A stretch of DNA of 64,000 bases from Gordionus sp. m RMFG-2023 (Eukaryota; Nematomorpha; Gordioida; Chordodea; Parachordodidae): positions 39,781,561 through 39,845,560 of the forward strand of contig NC_088775.1 in assembly GCF_954871325.1 (NCBI RefSeq), in the 5' to 3' direction. The position numbers and the translations under genes were made by a program. The notes under the pieces are model-generated. The model made no database searches. It saw only the letters and a list, made by a program, of their open reading frames with translations, and had not been told where the DNA came from. Below, one piece after another: positions 34,774 to 46,154 of the stretch (the stretch's first letter is position 1; each line of letters begins with the position of its first letter).

Positions 34774-36233
34774 CTAAGTCTGAAACAAATCATTAAGCTC
34801 CTGGGTATTCACCCCCAGGTCCAAATACTCTTCGTGTGTGATCGCCTGCCGTCCCGGCCCATTCAAAACCACGGGTCGTCTCTGTTGAGCTATTATCTCC
34901 GTCGGTTCTGGCCTCCTCTGGGAAGGAATGGATGCTCCCTGTACGGTCGTTGATTGTACGATGGCTGATTCCTCCCCTCCCAGGCTGGGGTCCCTCCTCC
35001 GGGGCACATGGACTTGCGGGCATTCCCTCCGGACGTGTCCCTCCACCCCACAACGAAAACATTGTACTCTTGTCTCCCATCTGGGCGCCTGCAATACCCG
35101 AGTATCCACACTTCGAGCTCTGGGATGACGTTCATCTTGTTCCCGGGACATCAATCTCCACTCACTGGCTAATGGTTCCATATCATTGCTAATTACTATG
35201 GTACGTAACATATGGGTGCCCAAATCTATATACCTTCAGACATAAAGACTATATATCTATTATTACAATATTCCCTTACTTCCTAATCCCCTTTCCCTTC
35301 TTTTTTTTAACCATCTCGAATTTACTGCCATATTTCAATATACACTTATAATAATTTAAAGCTTACCTATTTGTTATTGGCATATTCAAGAACCTCGGAA
35401 TGAAAATAATATTTTTTAAAAAAAATTTTCTTTTAATTCAAAACAAAATTATGTAAGAAAGAAATCGTATTTAAAAAAAACTTTAACTATTTTTTTTTTT
35501 TAAAAAAAAATTTCCTAACTCAACACAAATTATTTATGTTCCCTTACCAACTATTGACGTCGTGCCGAACCGGGAATAAAATCCGTTTACTAAAATAAAC
35601 CTATAAGTTTCTCACAGGAAAAGAAATAGTAAAATAAACTTTTTATTAAATTTTGAAAAAATAAATTTTTTTATATTTTGCCAAAATTCGGCCTTTTATA
35701 CACTAAAATTAAATAAATAAGAACATAATTTTCTAAAATAAAAAATAATAGGACTCATCCTGAGTCTTGCAATTCAAAGCCAAAAAAAATATACGCCGAG
35801 GTTACAAATCCATATTACTCCGCGTAATCAAAAAAAATATTATAAAGATTATATATAAAAAAAAATATACAATACAAAAAAACGATACAGTATTAAATAC
35901 GACACTCACTACTATCAAAAAAATAAAAAAAATGCCCTTTTACTCTCAACCCTTCCCTCTCAAAAATATAACTTAACAATTCCTTTAATAATATTAAATA
36001 AATATAATAAACATTACTACAAGTTCACTTTATTTATGCACATATAACATTATATTTTATAAACATATTAAATCTTCCCCAATCAATCCCGTCTTCATCC
36101 AATATCATGTCTTCTTCACTCCAAATCGCAAACAAAGAAACTTATTGTTCTTTTCTAAAAACAACCCATGTGATCTTCTCGTTCTGCTCTCATCCACAAG
36201 GAAACATTAATTCCCCTGTCAGAAAATAACTGA
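34774..36233 (-). mobile_element. GC-rich LTR-retroelement fossil: LTR and gag
   Basis: On the minus strand an LTR-like block (about 36233 to 35551, beginning tgtcagttattttctgacag and holding a TATA-like tataaaaggcc) is followed by a leader and a 149-residue gag piece (35223-34774). The gag has a CCHC zinc knuckle, CFRCGVEGHVRRECP, and Arg/Pro-rich sequence. Its G+C content is far above the flanks, which suggests a different origin or recent arrival. The rest of the element is not found next to it. The gag frame looks open but incomplete, and the element as a whole is broken. Confidence 0.7.
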
Positions 36234-36239
36234 CATTTT

Positions 36240-36694
36240 TTGTATTATATTAAATTTATTTCTTTTTTACAACAACTACTAATCTTGTTTGATGATAAAT
36301 CTTTCCGGCATATCTTACAATGAAATTTATATCCTTTTAATTTTTTCATCGAGATTAAAATATTTCGTAAATTCAGGAAAAGGAAATTCCATATTATAAT
36401 TATTTTTCACGGAAATTACTTTGTCGATATGATTTGTAAACAAAGTTATCTTCAATATCAATCTCTATCGTAGACATTTTAAATGTTAAATTATTTTGAA
36501 AACTAGATTTAATAATGCAGATTTTAAAATATTAATTTTCAAAATTAAATTAAAATAATTATAAATATATAATAAAATTGAAATTCTAAATTAGTAGTGA
36601 GCTACCACTACCTTTTTCTTAAAGTAGCGCGCTAAAGCTACCGCTACTTAAAAAAAGTAACGCGCTATAGTAACACGCAACTTTAGCAACACTG
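36240..36694 (-). mobile_element. BED-hAT 5' fragment
   Basis: The end CAGTGTTGCTAAAGTTGCG (minus strand, from 36694) and subterminal tagcgcgctacttt arrays match the BED-hAT family. Going left, an N-terminal remnant MSTIEIDIEDNFVYKSYR, then MEFPFPEFTKYFNLDEKIK and a degraded BED finger (CRKDLSSNK) end near 36250, where the LTR element begins. Confidence 0.6.
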
Positions 36695-37291
36695 AATAAA
36701 ATAATATATGTTTATAAATGATTAAATAATAATTATATTTAATATCAAAGTAGCGTAAGCTATTTTGGCGCTATGGTAAAAGCTACTAAATGGTAGCGTG
36801 CTATTAAATCTACAAAAAAATAAAAGGACATCATATCAATGTTACCATTCTCCAGATTACAAACCTACTGAAAACATCCAGGCATACTGAAATGAAAACT
36901 TAGAAATCAGCAGCCTAGAACAAAGGATTCGTTGGAGTAAAAATTTTAAGTTTATAAGGAAATCGATATTTCAGATTGTTTAGCAGAATTTTATTAATTC
37001 CATGCCAAAATAATAGTTGCAGTTGTAAATACAAAGGTAGATGTAGCATAATTAAATATAGCTGGGTGAATATAATGATATTTTAGCCTAGTAGGGCGAT
37101 AATTTGAATAGTTACATATTTTAAATCATATATACTATTAAAAATATAACAATTTATATTAAACTTGTTCATAATATATTGGTATTTTTAGTAATAAAGT
37201 TTTTTCGAATGTTCATGGCTATTTCCAAAAATTAAAATGTTTTAAGCTAAAAAATAAGGGTGGTAGAACTTTGGAGTAGGGAAGGGGGAGA

Positions 37292-37686
37292 TGTTGTATT
37301 TACTACTGTATCGTTTTTTTGTATTGTATATTTTTTTTTATATATAATCTTTATAATATTTTTTTTATTACGCGGAGTAATATGGATTTGTAACCTCGGC
37401 GTATATTTTTTTGGCTTTGAATTGCAAGACTCAGGATGAGTCCTATTATTTTTATTTTAGAAAATTAAGTTGTTATTTATTTAATTTTAGTATATAAAAG
37501 GCCGAATTTTGGCAAAATATGAAAATTTTTTATTTTTTCAAAATTTAATAAAAAGTTTATTTTACTTTTGCGTTTTTTAGGTTAACTTAAAAAAAAAGGA
37601 AAAAATCTTAATTCTTTTCCTGTGAGGAACTTATAGGTTTATTTTAGTAAACGGATTTTATTCCCGGTTCGGCACGACGTCAATAG
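37292..37686 (+). repeat. inverted partial copy of the 35.5-kb LTR
   Basis: Begins tgttgtatttactactgtat, contains tatataaaaggccg and ends cggttcggcacgacgtcaatag. It is the reverse complement of 35551-35904 apart from an extra T/A-rich stretch near 37570-37610. The two LTR copies therefore point in opposite directions 1.4 kb apart. Confidence 0.83.
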
Positions 37687-38005
37687 TGAGGAAATATTTA
37701 AAGGTAATATATCAAACAATTTTAATACCAATGTGTAGCCCATTCCTTAATCTTTAAAATAAAATTTGAATCAAAGCTGTACCTATAATATTTTTGAGCT
37801 AGATGAGTTTATGGTTTATGTGATAGTTTATATTTTGGCCCAGTACAAACATGGTTTGTTTCAACTGGCCATACGATGAATGATATTTATAGATCAAAAA
37901 TTATAATAAATAATCATGTTAAAATTTTATTTAATTATCAGACACATCTATTTAAAGAAAATATTTTATAAATTGTAATATGGATGTTAAACATTCTTAA
38001 AATTA

Positions 38006-41000
38006 AGCTCCGTGAAGTTGGCAGAACGACTTGAGGTGCAATTAACAAAATCTAAGCCATTATTTAGAGCCTTAATTGCACTTCTATCCGGACATCAGCA
38101 GAATGAATCGTTCGTGAGTTATGAGCAAAATAAGGAAAATGTGAAATTTTGATGCTGGCAGAACGACTTGAGGTGCAATTAACAAAAGTTACGCCATTAT
38201 TTAGAGTCTTAATTGCACTTCTATCCGGACATCAGCAGAATGAACCGTTCGTGAGTTATGAGCAAAATAAGAAAATGTTGGCACTTTGCCAAAACCGAAA
38301 AAATTAAGAATAACTTTCGAAACTTGGCAATTATTTAGTATTCAATTTGTGCTTTAATATTCTCAAAACGGGATATCCGTATCATCAACCGTAACCGAGT
38401 TATATTTATTTATTTGAGAAGCGGAATTCTTTGTAAATGTGAGGTGCAATTAGCGATTCTTATGCCAGTGTGTAGCCCTTTAATTGAACATTAAGAATCT
38501 TTAAACGGCATATCAGCAGAATTAACGGCTAGTGAGTTATGAGCAAAATAAGAAAGTGTTGGCACTTTGTCAAAACCGAAAAAAATTAAGAATAACTTTC
38601 GAAACTTGGCAATTATTTAGTATTCAATTTGTGCTTTAATATTCTCAAAACGGGATATCCGTATCATCAACCGTAACCGAGTTATATTTATTTATTTGAG
38701 AAGCGGAAATGAGCGGAATTCTTTGTAAATGTGAGGTGCAATTAGCGATTTGCCAGTGTGTAGCCCTTTAATTGAACATTAAGAATCTTTAAACGGCATA
38801 GCAGAATTAACGGCTAGTGAGTTTTTCTTATTAGGTTGTTAATTTATATATTTCGTTCTTCCGATTAGCACCTTTCTATAGAAAAATAAGAATGGCACTT
38901 ACATTTATTAAATAATTTTAATTTTCAAGTTTTTTCCTATTATTATGTATAAAGTTAAAATAAGGTTTATAAAAATCAGAGACCCGGAGTGAACCAACCA
39001 TTATAAATATCTGAACCGTAACCGAACCTATATATTTATTTTTTGAAGGAGTAAAAAGAACTTTTATAAAAAAAAGTTAAACCGGTTCAGTTTATATTTT
39101 AAAAATGGAAATCTGCTGATATGCCGTTTAAAGATTCTTAATGTTCAATTAAAGGGCTACACACTGGCATAAGAATCGCTAATTGCACCTTACATTTACA
39201 AAGAATTCCGCTTCTCAAATAAATAAATATAACTCGGTTACGGTTGATGATACGGATATCCCGTTTTGAGAATATTAAAGCACAAATTGAATACTAAATA
39301 ATTGCCAAGTTTCGAAAGTTATTCTTAATTTTTTTCGGTTTTGACAAAGTGCCAACACTTTCTTATTTTGCTCATAACTCACTAGCCGTTAATTCTGCTG
39401 ATATGCCGTTTAAAGATTCTTAATGTTCAATTAAAGGGCTACACACTGGCATAAGAATCGCTAATTGCACCTCACATTTACAAAGAATTCCGCTTCTCAA
39501 ATAAATAAATATAACTCGGTAACGGTTGATAATACGGATATCCCGTTTTGAGAATATTAAAGCACAAATTGAATACTAAAAAATTGCCAAGTTTCGAAAG
39601 TTATTCTTAATTTTTTCGGTTTTGGCAAAGTGCCAACACTTTCTTATTTTGCTCATAACTCACCAGCGGTTGATTCTGCTGATGTCCGGATAGAAGTGCA
39701 ATTAGGTGCAATTAAGGCTCTAAATAATGGCATAATTTTTTTTAATTGCACCTCAAGTCGTTCTGCCAACTTCACGTTTTTTAAATAGGTCTAGCTCGGT
39801 TACGGTTATACATACGGATATCCGAGTTTGAGAATATTAAAGAGTAAATCAAATACTACATTATTGTTAAGTTTCAATAAAGGAACTCTTTTATTTTCGG
39901 TTTTGGCAAAGTGCCAACACTTTCTTATTTTGCTCATAACTCACGAACGGTTCATTCTGCTGATGTCTGGATAGAAGTGCAATTAGGTGCAATTAAGACT
40001 CTAAATAATGGCGTAACTTTTGTTAATTGCACCTCAAGTCGTTCTGCCAACTTCACGTTTTTTAAATAAGTATAGCTCGGTTACGGTTATACATACAGAT
40101 ATCCGGGTTTGAGAATATTAAAGAGTAAATTAAATACTAAATAATTGCCAAGTTTCAAAAGGTAATCTAATTTATTTTCGGTTTTGGCAAAGTGCCAACA
40201 CTTTCTTATTTTGCTCATAACTCTCAGCCGTTAATTCTGCTGATATGCCGTTTATAGATTCTTAATGTTCAATTAAAGGGCTATTAATTGGCATAAGTAT
40301 CCCTAATTGCACCTCACTTTTTATAAATAATTCCGCCTACTTCACTTTTCTCAGATAAATAAATATTATTCGCTTGCGGTTAATGATACGGATATCCCGT
40401 TTTTAGAATATTAAAGCACAAATTGTAAACTAATTAATTGCCAAGTTTCAAAAGGTAATCTAATTTATTTTCTGTTTTGACAAAGTGCCAACACTTTCTT
40501 ATTTTGTTCATAACTCACCAGCGGTTGATTCTGCTGATGTCCGGATAGAAGTGCAATTAGGTGCAATTAAGGCTCTAAATAATGGCATAATTTTTGTTAA
40601 TTGCACCTCAAGTCGTTCTGCCAACTTCACGTTTTTTAAATAGCTATAGCTCGGTTACGGTTATACATACGGATATCCGGGTTTGATAATATTAAAGAGT
40701 AAATCAAATACTACATTATTGTTAAGTTTCAAAAAAGGATCTCTTTTATTTTCGGTTTTGGCAAAGTGCCAACATTTTCTTATTTTGCTCATAACTCACG
40801 AACGGTTCATTCTGCTGATGTCCGGATAGAAGTGCAATTAGGTGCAATTAAGACTCTAAATAATGGCGTAACTTTTGTTAATTGCACCTCAAGTCGTTCT
40901 GCCAGCATCAAAATTTCACACTTTCTATATTTTGCTCATAACTCACGAACGGTTCATTCTGCTGATGTCCGGATAGAAGTGCAATTAGGTGCAATTAAGT

Positions 41001-41064
41001 CTCTAAATAATGGCATAAATTTTGTCAATTGCACGTCAAGTCGTTCTGCCAACTTCACGGAGCT
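38006..41064. mobile_element. foldback (FB-like) element with tandem-repeat arms
   Basis: Ends agctccgtgaagttggcaga and its inverse, flanked by an exact 9-bp duplication ttaaaatta (37997-38005 and 41065-41073). The left arm (38006-38850) and right arm (39100-41064) are arrays in opposite orientation of a unit of about 280 bp, recognised by tgctcataactcac, ggcaaagtgccaacactttc, gttacggttgatgatacgga and ttctgctgatgtccggatag. The right arm has about six to seven units, the left about three. The centre (38850-39100) is different, AT-rich DNA. No transposase gene is present. The architecture and the 9-bp duplication are those of Drosophila FB elements. Confidence 0.9.
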
Positions 41065-41419
41065 TTAAAATTAACTATCTTTTTATAAATTTATCAATAC
41101 TAGCTAAAGATGCTTTTTTCAATTCTTTCACATTATAACAAATTTTGAGAGTAATTGGTTCAATAGATAAAACTTAAAGGGTGATGGCCTGGCAAGTTGG
41201 CAAACATGGTCATCCACTTATCCCCTACATGATTTTTATTCTAAATATTACTACTGACCCTAGCCAGATCAAAAACGCCATCCACTATGTATAATTTTTT
41301 TGAAATAAATAATAGTATTTTTTTTTAATCTAAAAATACTCAAATGAATATTTTTGATGATTTTTTTTATATAAAAAAATATGTATATTAAATTAAATCC
41401 TGCATTACTAGCTTATACT

Positions 41420-42110
41420 TTCTGAATTCGACGGAGCCAATTAGGCATACAAAGTCCTACCAATGGGCGCATCGGTCCATATTGCCTTCAATCTATCATG
41501 TTAGACGCATGCGCCAAAACGATCAGAAGAGCCAATTACAATGTCTACTTGTACGACATTCTAATTTACGGGGACAACGAAAAGGATGTTAAGTGGTCCA
41601 CGAGATCGCTCAGATGCACGCTGGAAGGCTGGGGGTTAGAAATATCTCCCGAAAAATCAGTGTTAGATCCTACCCCTCGTATTACATATCTGGGCATCCC
41701 CATCGATCTCGAGGCAAAAACCCAGCGGATACTAACACCAGGCGCCGTCTAGAGAAATGTTTGGAGGTATTCAGGAGACACACTTACCAACATCTCGAAC
41801 TAGGACGTATACAAGCAGCAAATATATTAGGTGTGGTCAATCACTATGCCTATACGATCACAGGCATGTCCAGACTTTTTTCACCATACTACGTTACGAT
41901 GAATCAACGTAACCTTTCCCCCATCGTGGACACTTACCTAGCTTTTGTTAAAGCCAATAAAATCATCGACGCTATGAAACCCCCCCCCCTTAGGATCCGA
42001 TACCAAGCTAACAACCCGGTTTACATGGACGCTTCGAGATCCCGCATTGGAATATCCTTCTGGGGCTGAAGTCTTGGCAGTAGGAATGGGTGCGATTCTA
42101 GCCCTGCATA
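41420..42110 (+). mobile_element. reverse transcriptase/RNase H fossil of a retroelement
   Basis: GC-rich block with an RT segment (MLDACAKTIRRANYNVYLYD, ILIYGDNEKDV, RITYLGIPIDLEAKTQRIL; 41498-41752) and, in another frame, connection and RNase H-like sequence (GRIQAANILGVVNHYAYTIT, VYMDASRSRIGISFWG; to 42069). YLGI.ID and the following helix-rich region are like DIRS/pararetrovirus-type or divergent LTR polymerases. I cannot decide. Broken, with several breaks. Its composition resembles the gag at 34.8-35.2 kb, and they may belong to one family. Confidence 0.65.
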
Positions 42111-42859
42111 GATACAATCAGCACCCCATGATTTTCACGGACTCTACCGTACCATATTACTCATATAAATAGGGTGGTTCTAGATCTCCTTCAATTGAAA
42201 TAGTCCTTACACAGGTCTTATCAAGCTAGGACTCCCTCATAGTCGCTCTAGACTTGGGGATGACAGTATGGAAATATAATTATTGAGATGCAATAAAAAA
42301 TAAATATATTATATATATATTTGAAATTTTAATCATATTTTTATGGAAATAGAAATAGTAATACGTAAAAAAATATTTTTAAAATAGTTCTAAAGTAGCT
42401 AATAGCAACTTTTTTTGAAATATTTTTAATTATATTTTTTATTTTATAATAAATCTTAGCCAGGATTTTTCTGGGGGGAGCGTTATTAGGTTGGCTTTTA
42501 CTATAAATTTTACTGGAGATCTTTAAGGTAACTTATTGCAGGCCTTTGGTACATTTTTTAAATAATAGTTTATGTTTTCACATATTTTATATATAAAATG
42601 TTTTTTCTTAAAATTTTGAATCAATAATTAACTTTTTTTCTTTCAAATTTTTGTTTATGATGATATGTTGTACACATTTTTAAGAGAGAAATTTTTATTT
42701 GCTTAATAGGATATTTACGAGAACAGGTAAAATTTCGAAGCCTCCATCCTCGTTTACCCCTATATGTAATAAATCCATTAAAAATGTCATAATCATTAAA
42801 ATAATAAATGAGATGAATATGAATCCTAGAGGCCTCAAAGGTACCAATTGTCCGGCTTT

Positions 42860-43035
42860 TATATTTTCAAGCTCGGCCCGGATTTTTTAAAAATATATTT
42901 ATTTTTATAGCTAATAATGGCGATTTAAAATATGCGGCCCGTGCAGGGTATTTAAAAAAATACTTTAGACACGGCCTGGGTATATTTAAAAAAAATTAAG
43001 ATCCAGCCAAGCTCGTGTACCCTGGAGGTCTTGCT
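42860..43035. mobile_element. hAT-type MITE fragment with GGCCCGG / T-run repeats
   Basis: Repeats of a ggcc(t/c)g..-plus-tttttaaaaa unit (ctcggcccggattttttaaa, gtgcagggtatttaaaaaaa, acggcctgggtatatttaaa) and the end gtaccctggaggtctt match the organisation of the 50395-50716 element. No duplication was found. Confidence 0.5.
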
Positions 43036-45403
43036 ATATCCATCCAAATTTTAGACTTAACTGGCCATACATTAGTATATGTATTGAAAGATTAGATAGT
43101 CTGATAAAATCGTTTGTAACCACAATGTCAACAAATGAATCATGAAAATCATGATATGAAAGAAATTCAATATTTTTTTTAATATAAAAATAAACCATAA
43201 ACGTTGAATGACTTTCCCTCTTCAAAAATTTAGTCCATAGCCACCCTCAACTGCTAGTGTTGAGCGGTTGTTTGATAAATTTAAACTAATATTTAGTGAT
43301 CACCGCTCTAGACTTGGAAATGAATATATCAAAATGATTCTGTTATTAAAATGCATTAATAATATATTAATATTAATTTCTTCCTACTTATAATAAATTG
43401 ATGTATAATGTTCCAAATTCATATTTTAAAAATTTTTTATCATTAAAATAGGGCAAAATTGTGAAAGCTAATTTATAAATATAAAGGCTATCGGCATGCT
43501 TTAAGAATACCTTAACACCACTGATAATGAGATGTTTCGGTTAATTTAATTTATTCATTACCCCCCCCCCCTAACAAGAACTTATATAAATACTCTCGTT
43601 TTTAAACTTATTAAAAAATATATTAATAAAAATTAATTTTCCCTTTCATCATACAATATTCAATTTATGAATTTTGGCTAGACCATATGGAAGGGTACAA
43701 TGAATAAAGGTATTATAATTTATGGAAATTAACGTTTTTTATGATAAAGTTAACAAATTTTCTAAAGATCTAAATAAAGATTTTATGTGAGTACAATAAT
43801 GAATTGAGTTATCAGTTGTGTTGCCTTTATCAGGTACTGATATTAATACGCTATTTGTTTTATCTTTCGATGTTTCCATTTCTTCTTTAGTTAGTAGATT
43901 CAATTATAAAAGTTTACCTTTCTTTACTATGGTTATTATATTTATGTGAACTTTTGATGCCGCTATAAACGTTACTATAGTTATAGAATTTAGAACTTTA
44001 GATGCTGCTATAAACTTATTTATTTTTGATCCAGGTTATTATGATCTTTAAGAATTTAATATACGCTGTTGTAAAAGAAAAATGCTATCCATTTAATTAT
44101 AAAGATTCAAGACTTATCGATAGATCCCTTTGTTTTGTTCAATTTTTCGTTTTTTTTTCCAATAAAAGTTTAATAAGTCAAACAAAATTGTAGATAATTT
44201 AAATATACATTTCGAAATTATATATTTAATTCAAAATTTAACTAATATATAAATTAAAATTTAAAACTTATTTATCTAATTATAAATTTTTTAAAAGTCT
44301 TTAATATTAATTTAAAAGCTATTCTTAAAAAGGTATTACACTAATGTCATTTCTATTTTTCAAATAAAAAAGAAGTGCACTATTAGCTAGCAATACAAAT
44401 AAAGTAACGCGCTATCCTAAGAACTCTAGCATCCAATTTTCTTAACCACATCTGTTATTTATGATTTTTTTAATATATAAGGATGATTTACAGTTCCGAT
44501 GCTATAATTTGACAATGAAAATTTTAAAAAAAGTTAATAATTCTTAAAGTTATTTCCAAATTTTATTTTACAAAAATACAAGTGTGTCGCCGCAAATGTC
44601 AATACACTTAATTAAATATTTCGAGTATATTTTTATTTTAAGAAAAAAGTCAATTTAAAATCGTAAATAATATAATAATCGATACAATTTTCATTATAAA
44701 ATTATTTCACAAAAAAAAAACATTCCAATGTTCTTAATCAAATATAAACAAAATATAAGGGAGTAATAGATTTGTAAAAATTATGATACGCCCACCCTTA
44801 ACAAGTAAAAGGCTCTTATTTATTGTTATTAAATGGCGCGATTAAGATTTTAGCAAAAATAATATTAGCTCGAAATTTGGCAGACAGAGTACTGGCTGAA
44901 AAATTTGAATAGCCCCCTGAAGCAAAAAAATTTTTTTTTAATGGCTCTTTAATATCCCCTTGAATTAAAAATAAATTTTTTTGATTGCCCCCTGAACGAT
45001 TTATTTTATAATCCTATTAAGTAATATATAGATTTAATTTTATTATTTAAAAATTAATAAGGCTATCTAAATTTTTATTAAATGAATACTATTTTAATTA
45101 TTAGATTAGATTAATACATATAAATTATATTTTCGCTATGTCAGCTTGCAATCAAATTCTGTGTTTTAGCATTAAAAGTTGAAGCTTAATTGACTCTTAT
45201 TATTTAAATTATTATATAACCCTAATTAAATTAATATCTTCATTTATTAATTGAAAATTAACAAGTTTAATATTGTTTAGCCGAGTTCAAATTCACTAAT
45301 CAACTAAATTATTCATTTTTAAATTTAATTACCATGTCTCTTCCTAAAAATATTTTCAAGGTCCAAATAAATATAAGAGATTTCTCAATGACATTAATAC
45401 TAT
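43036..45403. other. AT-rich region with scattered transposon scraps
   Basis: No coding frame is supported. A BED-hAT subterminal word (taaagtaacgcgctat) occurs at about 44400, a copy of gattaagattttagc at about 44830, and a C-run at about 43560. The small minus-strand frames in 43034-43225 and 45309-45548 lack motifs. Confidence 0.5.
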
Positions 45404-46154
45404 AGACTGCCGATCGTAATGCTAAAATCAAATTTGAAGTGACAAAAATTGAATTGAATAGCAGCCATTTTGTGTTTGGATCTTTTACGTATATGATAAT
45501 TTCATAAATTTCAGATTTATTTTTATTATACATTATATTTATAACCATATTTTTTTACTAGATGAATAAAAAAACATTTTTAGAGCAAGTAATTTATAGT
45601 TATATTGTTTAGATTACTAATGAAAATTTTTAAGATTTATTTGGAGTAATCAAGTTAGAATAAATACTCTTTATAGTATTAAGATTATAATTAAATATTT
45701 TCTGTCTTTATTAACATTAACAGAGAAAGTAAAGGTGATGTTTAATACATAATGAATATTATTAAGATTTATTTAGACTAAGCAAGTTAGAATATATACC
45801 TTTTGATGAGAATATAATCAAATATTTTTGCTCTTTATTAACATTTGCAGTTTATTACTTAATGAATATCTTTAATATTTTATATAGACTAATCAATATA
45901 GAAGAAAATCTCTATACTATTAAGAATATACTTTAAAATTTTGTCATTTCCAGAGAAGTAAGGATATATTGTTTTCTTTAACACTTCATGAATATCTTTA
46001 AGATTTTTTAAATATATTTAGACTTATCAAGTTATAATGATATTTTTTATAAGAATTAATTTAATATTTTATATTTATATATTCAATAACAAAAATCAAA
46101 GTGGGGAAAGATATATTATGATTTGAAATATATTATAAAATTTAATAAATTGGT

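Larger units (their letters stand above)
37687..42440 (+). mobile_element. BED-hAT fragment split by later insertions
   Basis: 37690-37780 (aaaggtaatatatcaaacaa, ccattccttaatctttaaaa) matches 23932-24010. 41205-41245 (acttatcccctacatgattt) matches 24090-24115. 42265-42430 (tgagatgcaataaaaaataa, acgtaaaaaaatatttttaa, agtagctaatagc) matches 24885-25050. The order is conserved, so this is one hAT copy later interrupted by the foldback element and by retroelement sequence. No complete ends remain. Confidence 0.6.

Noticed and set aside
34928-35192. Plus-strand and extra minus-strand frames over the gag
   Set aside because: They are overlapping shadows caused by the high G+C of the gag frame that carries the zinc knuckle.
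35551-37690. A simple inversion between the two opposite LTRs that would rebuild one hAT with a solo LTR
   Set aside because: A short duplication (gtgag) seemed to support it, but about 330 bp beside the left LTR is not hAT sequence and the two hAT pieces overlap rather than abut, so they are better read as separate copies.
42699-42890. Open frame of 63 codons on the + strand
   Set aside because: No motif, AT-driven residues, and it runs into the GC-box MITE; likely chance.
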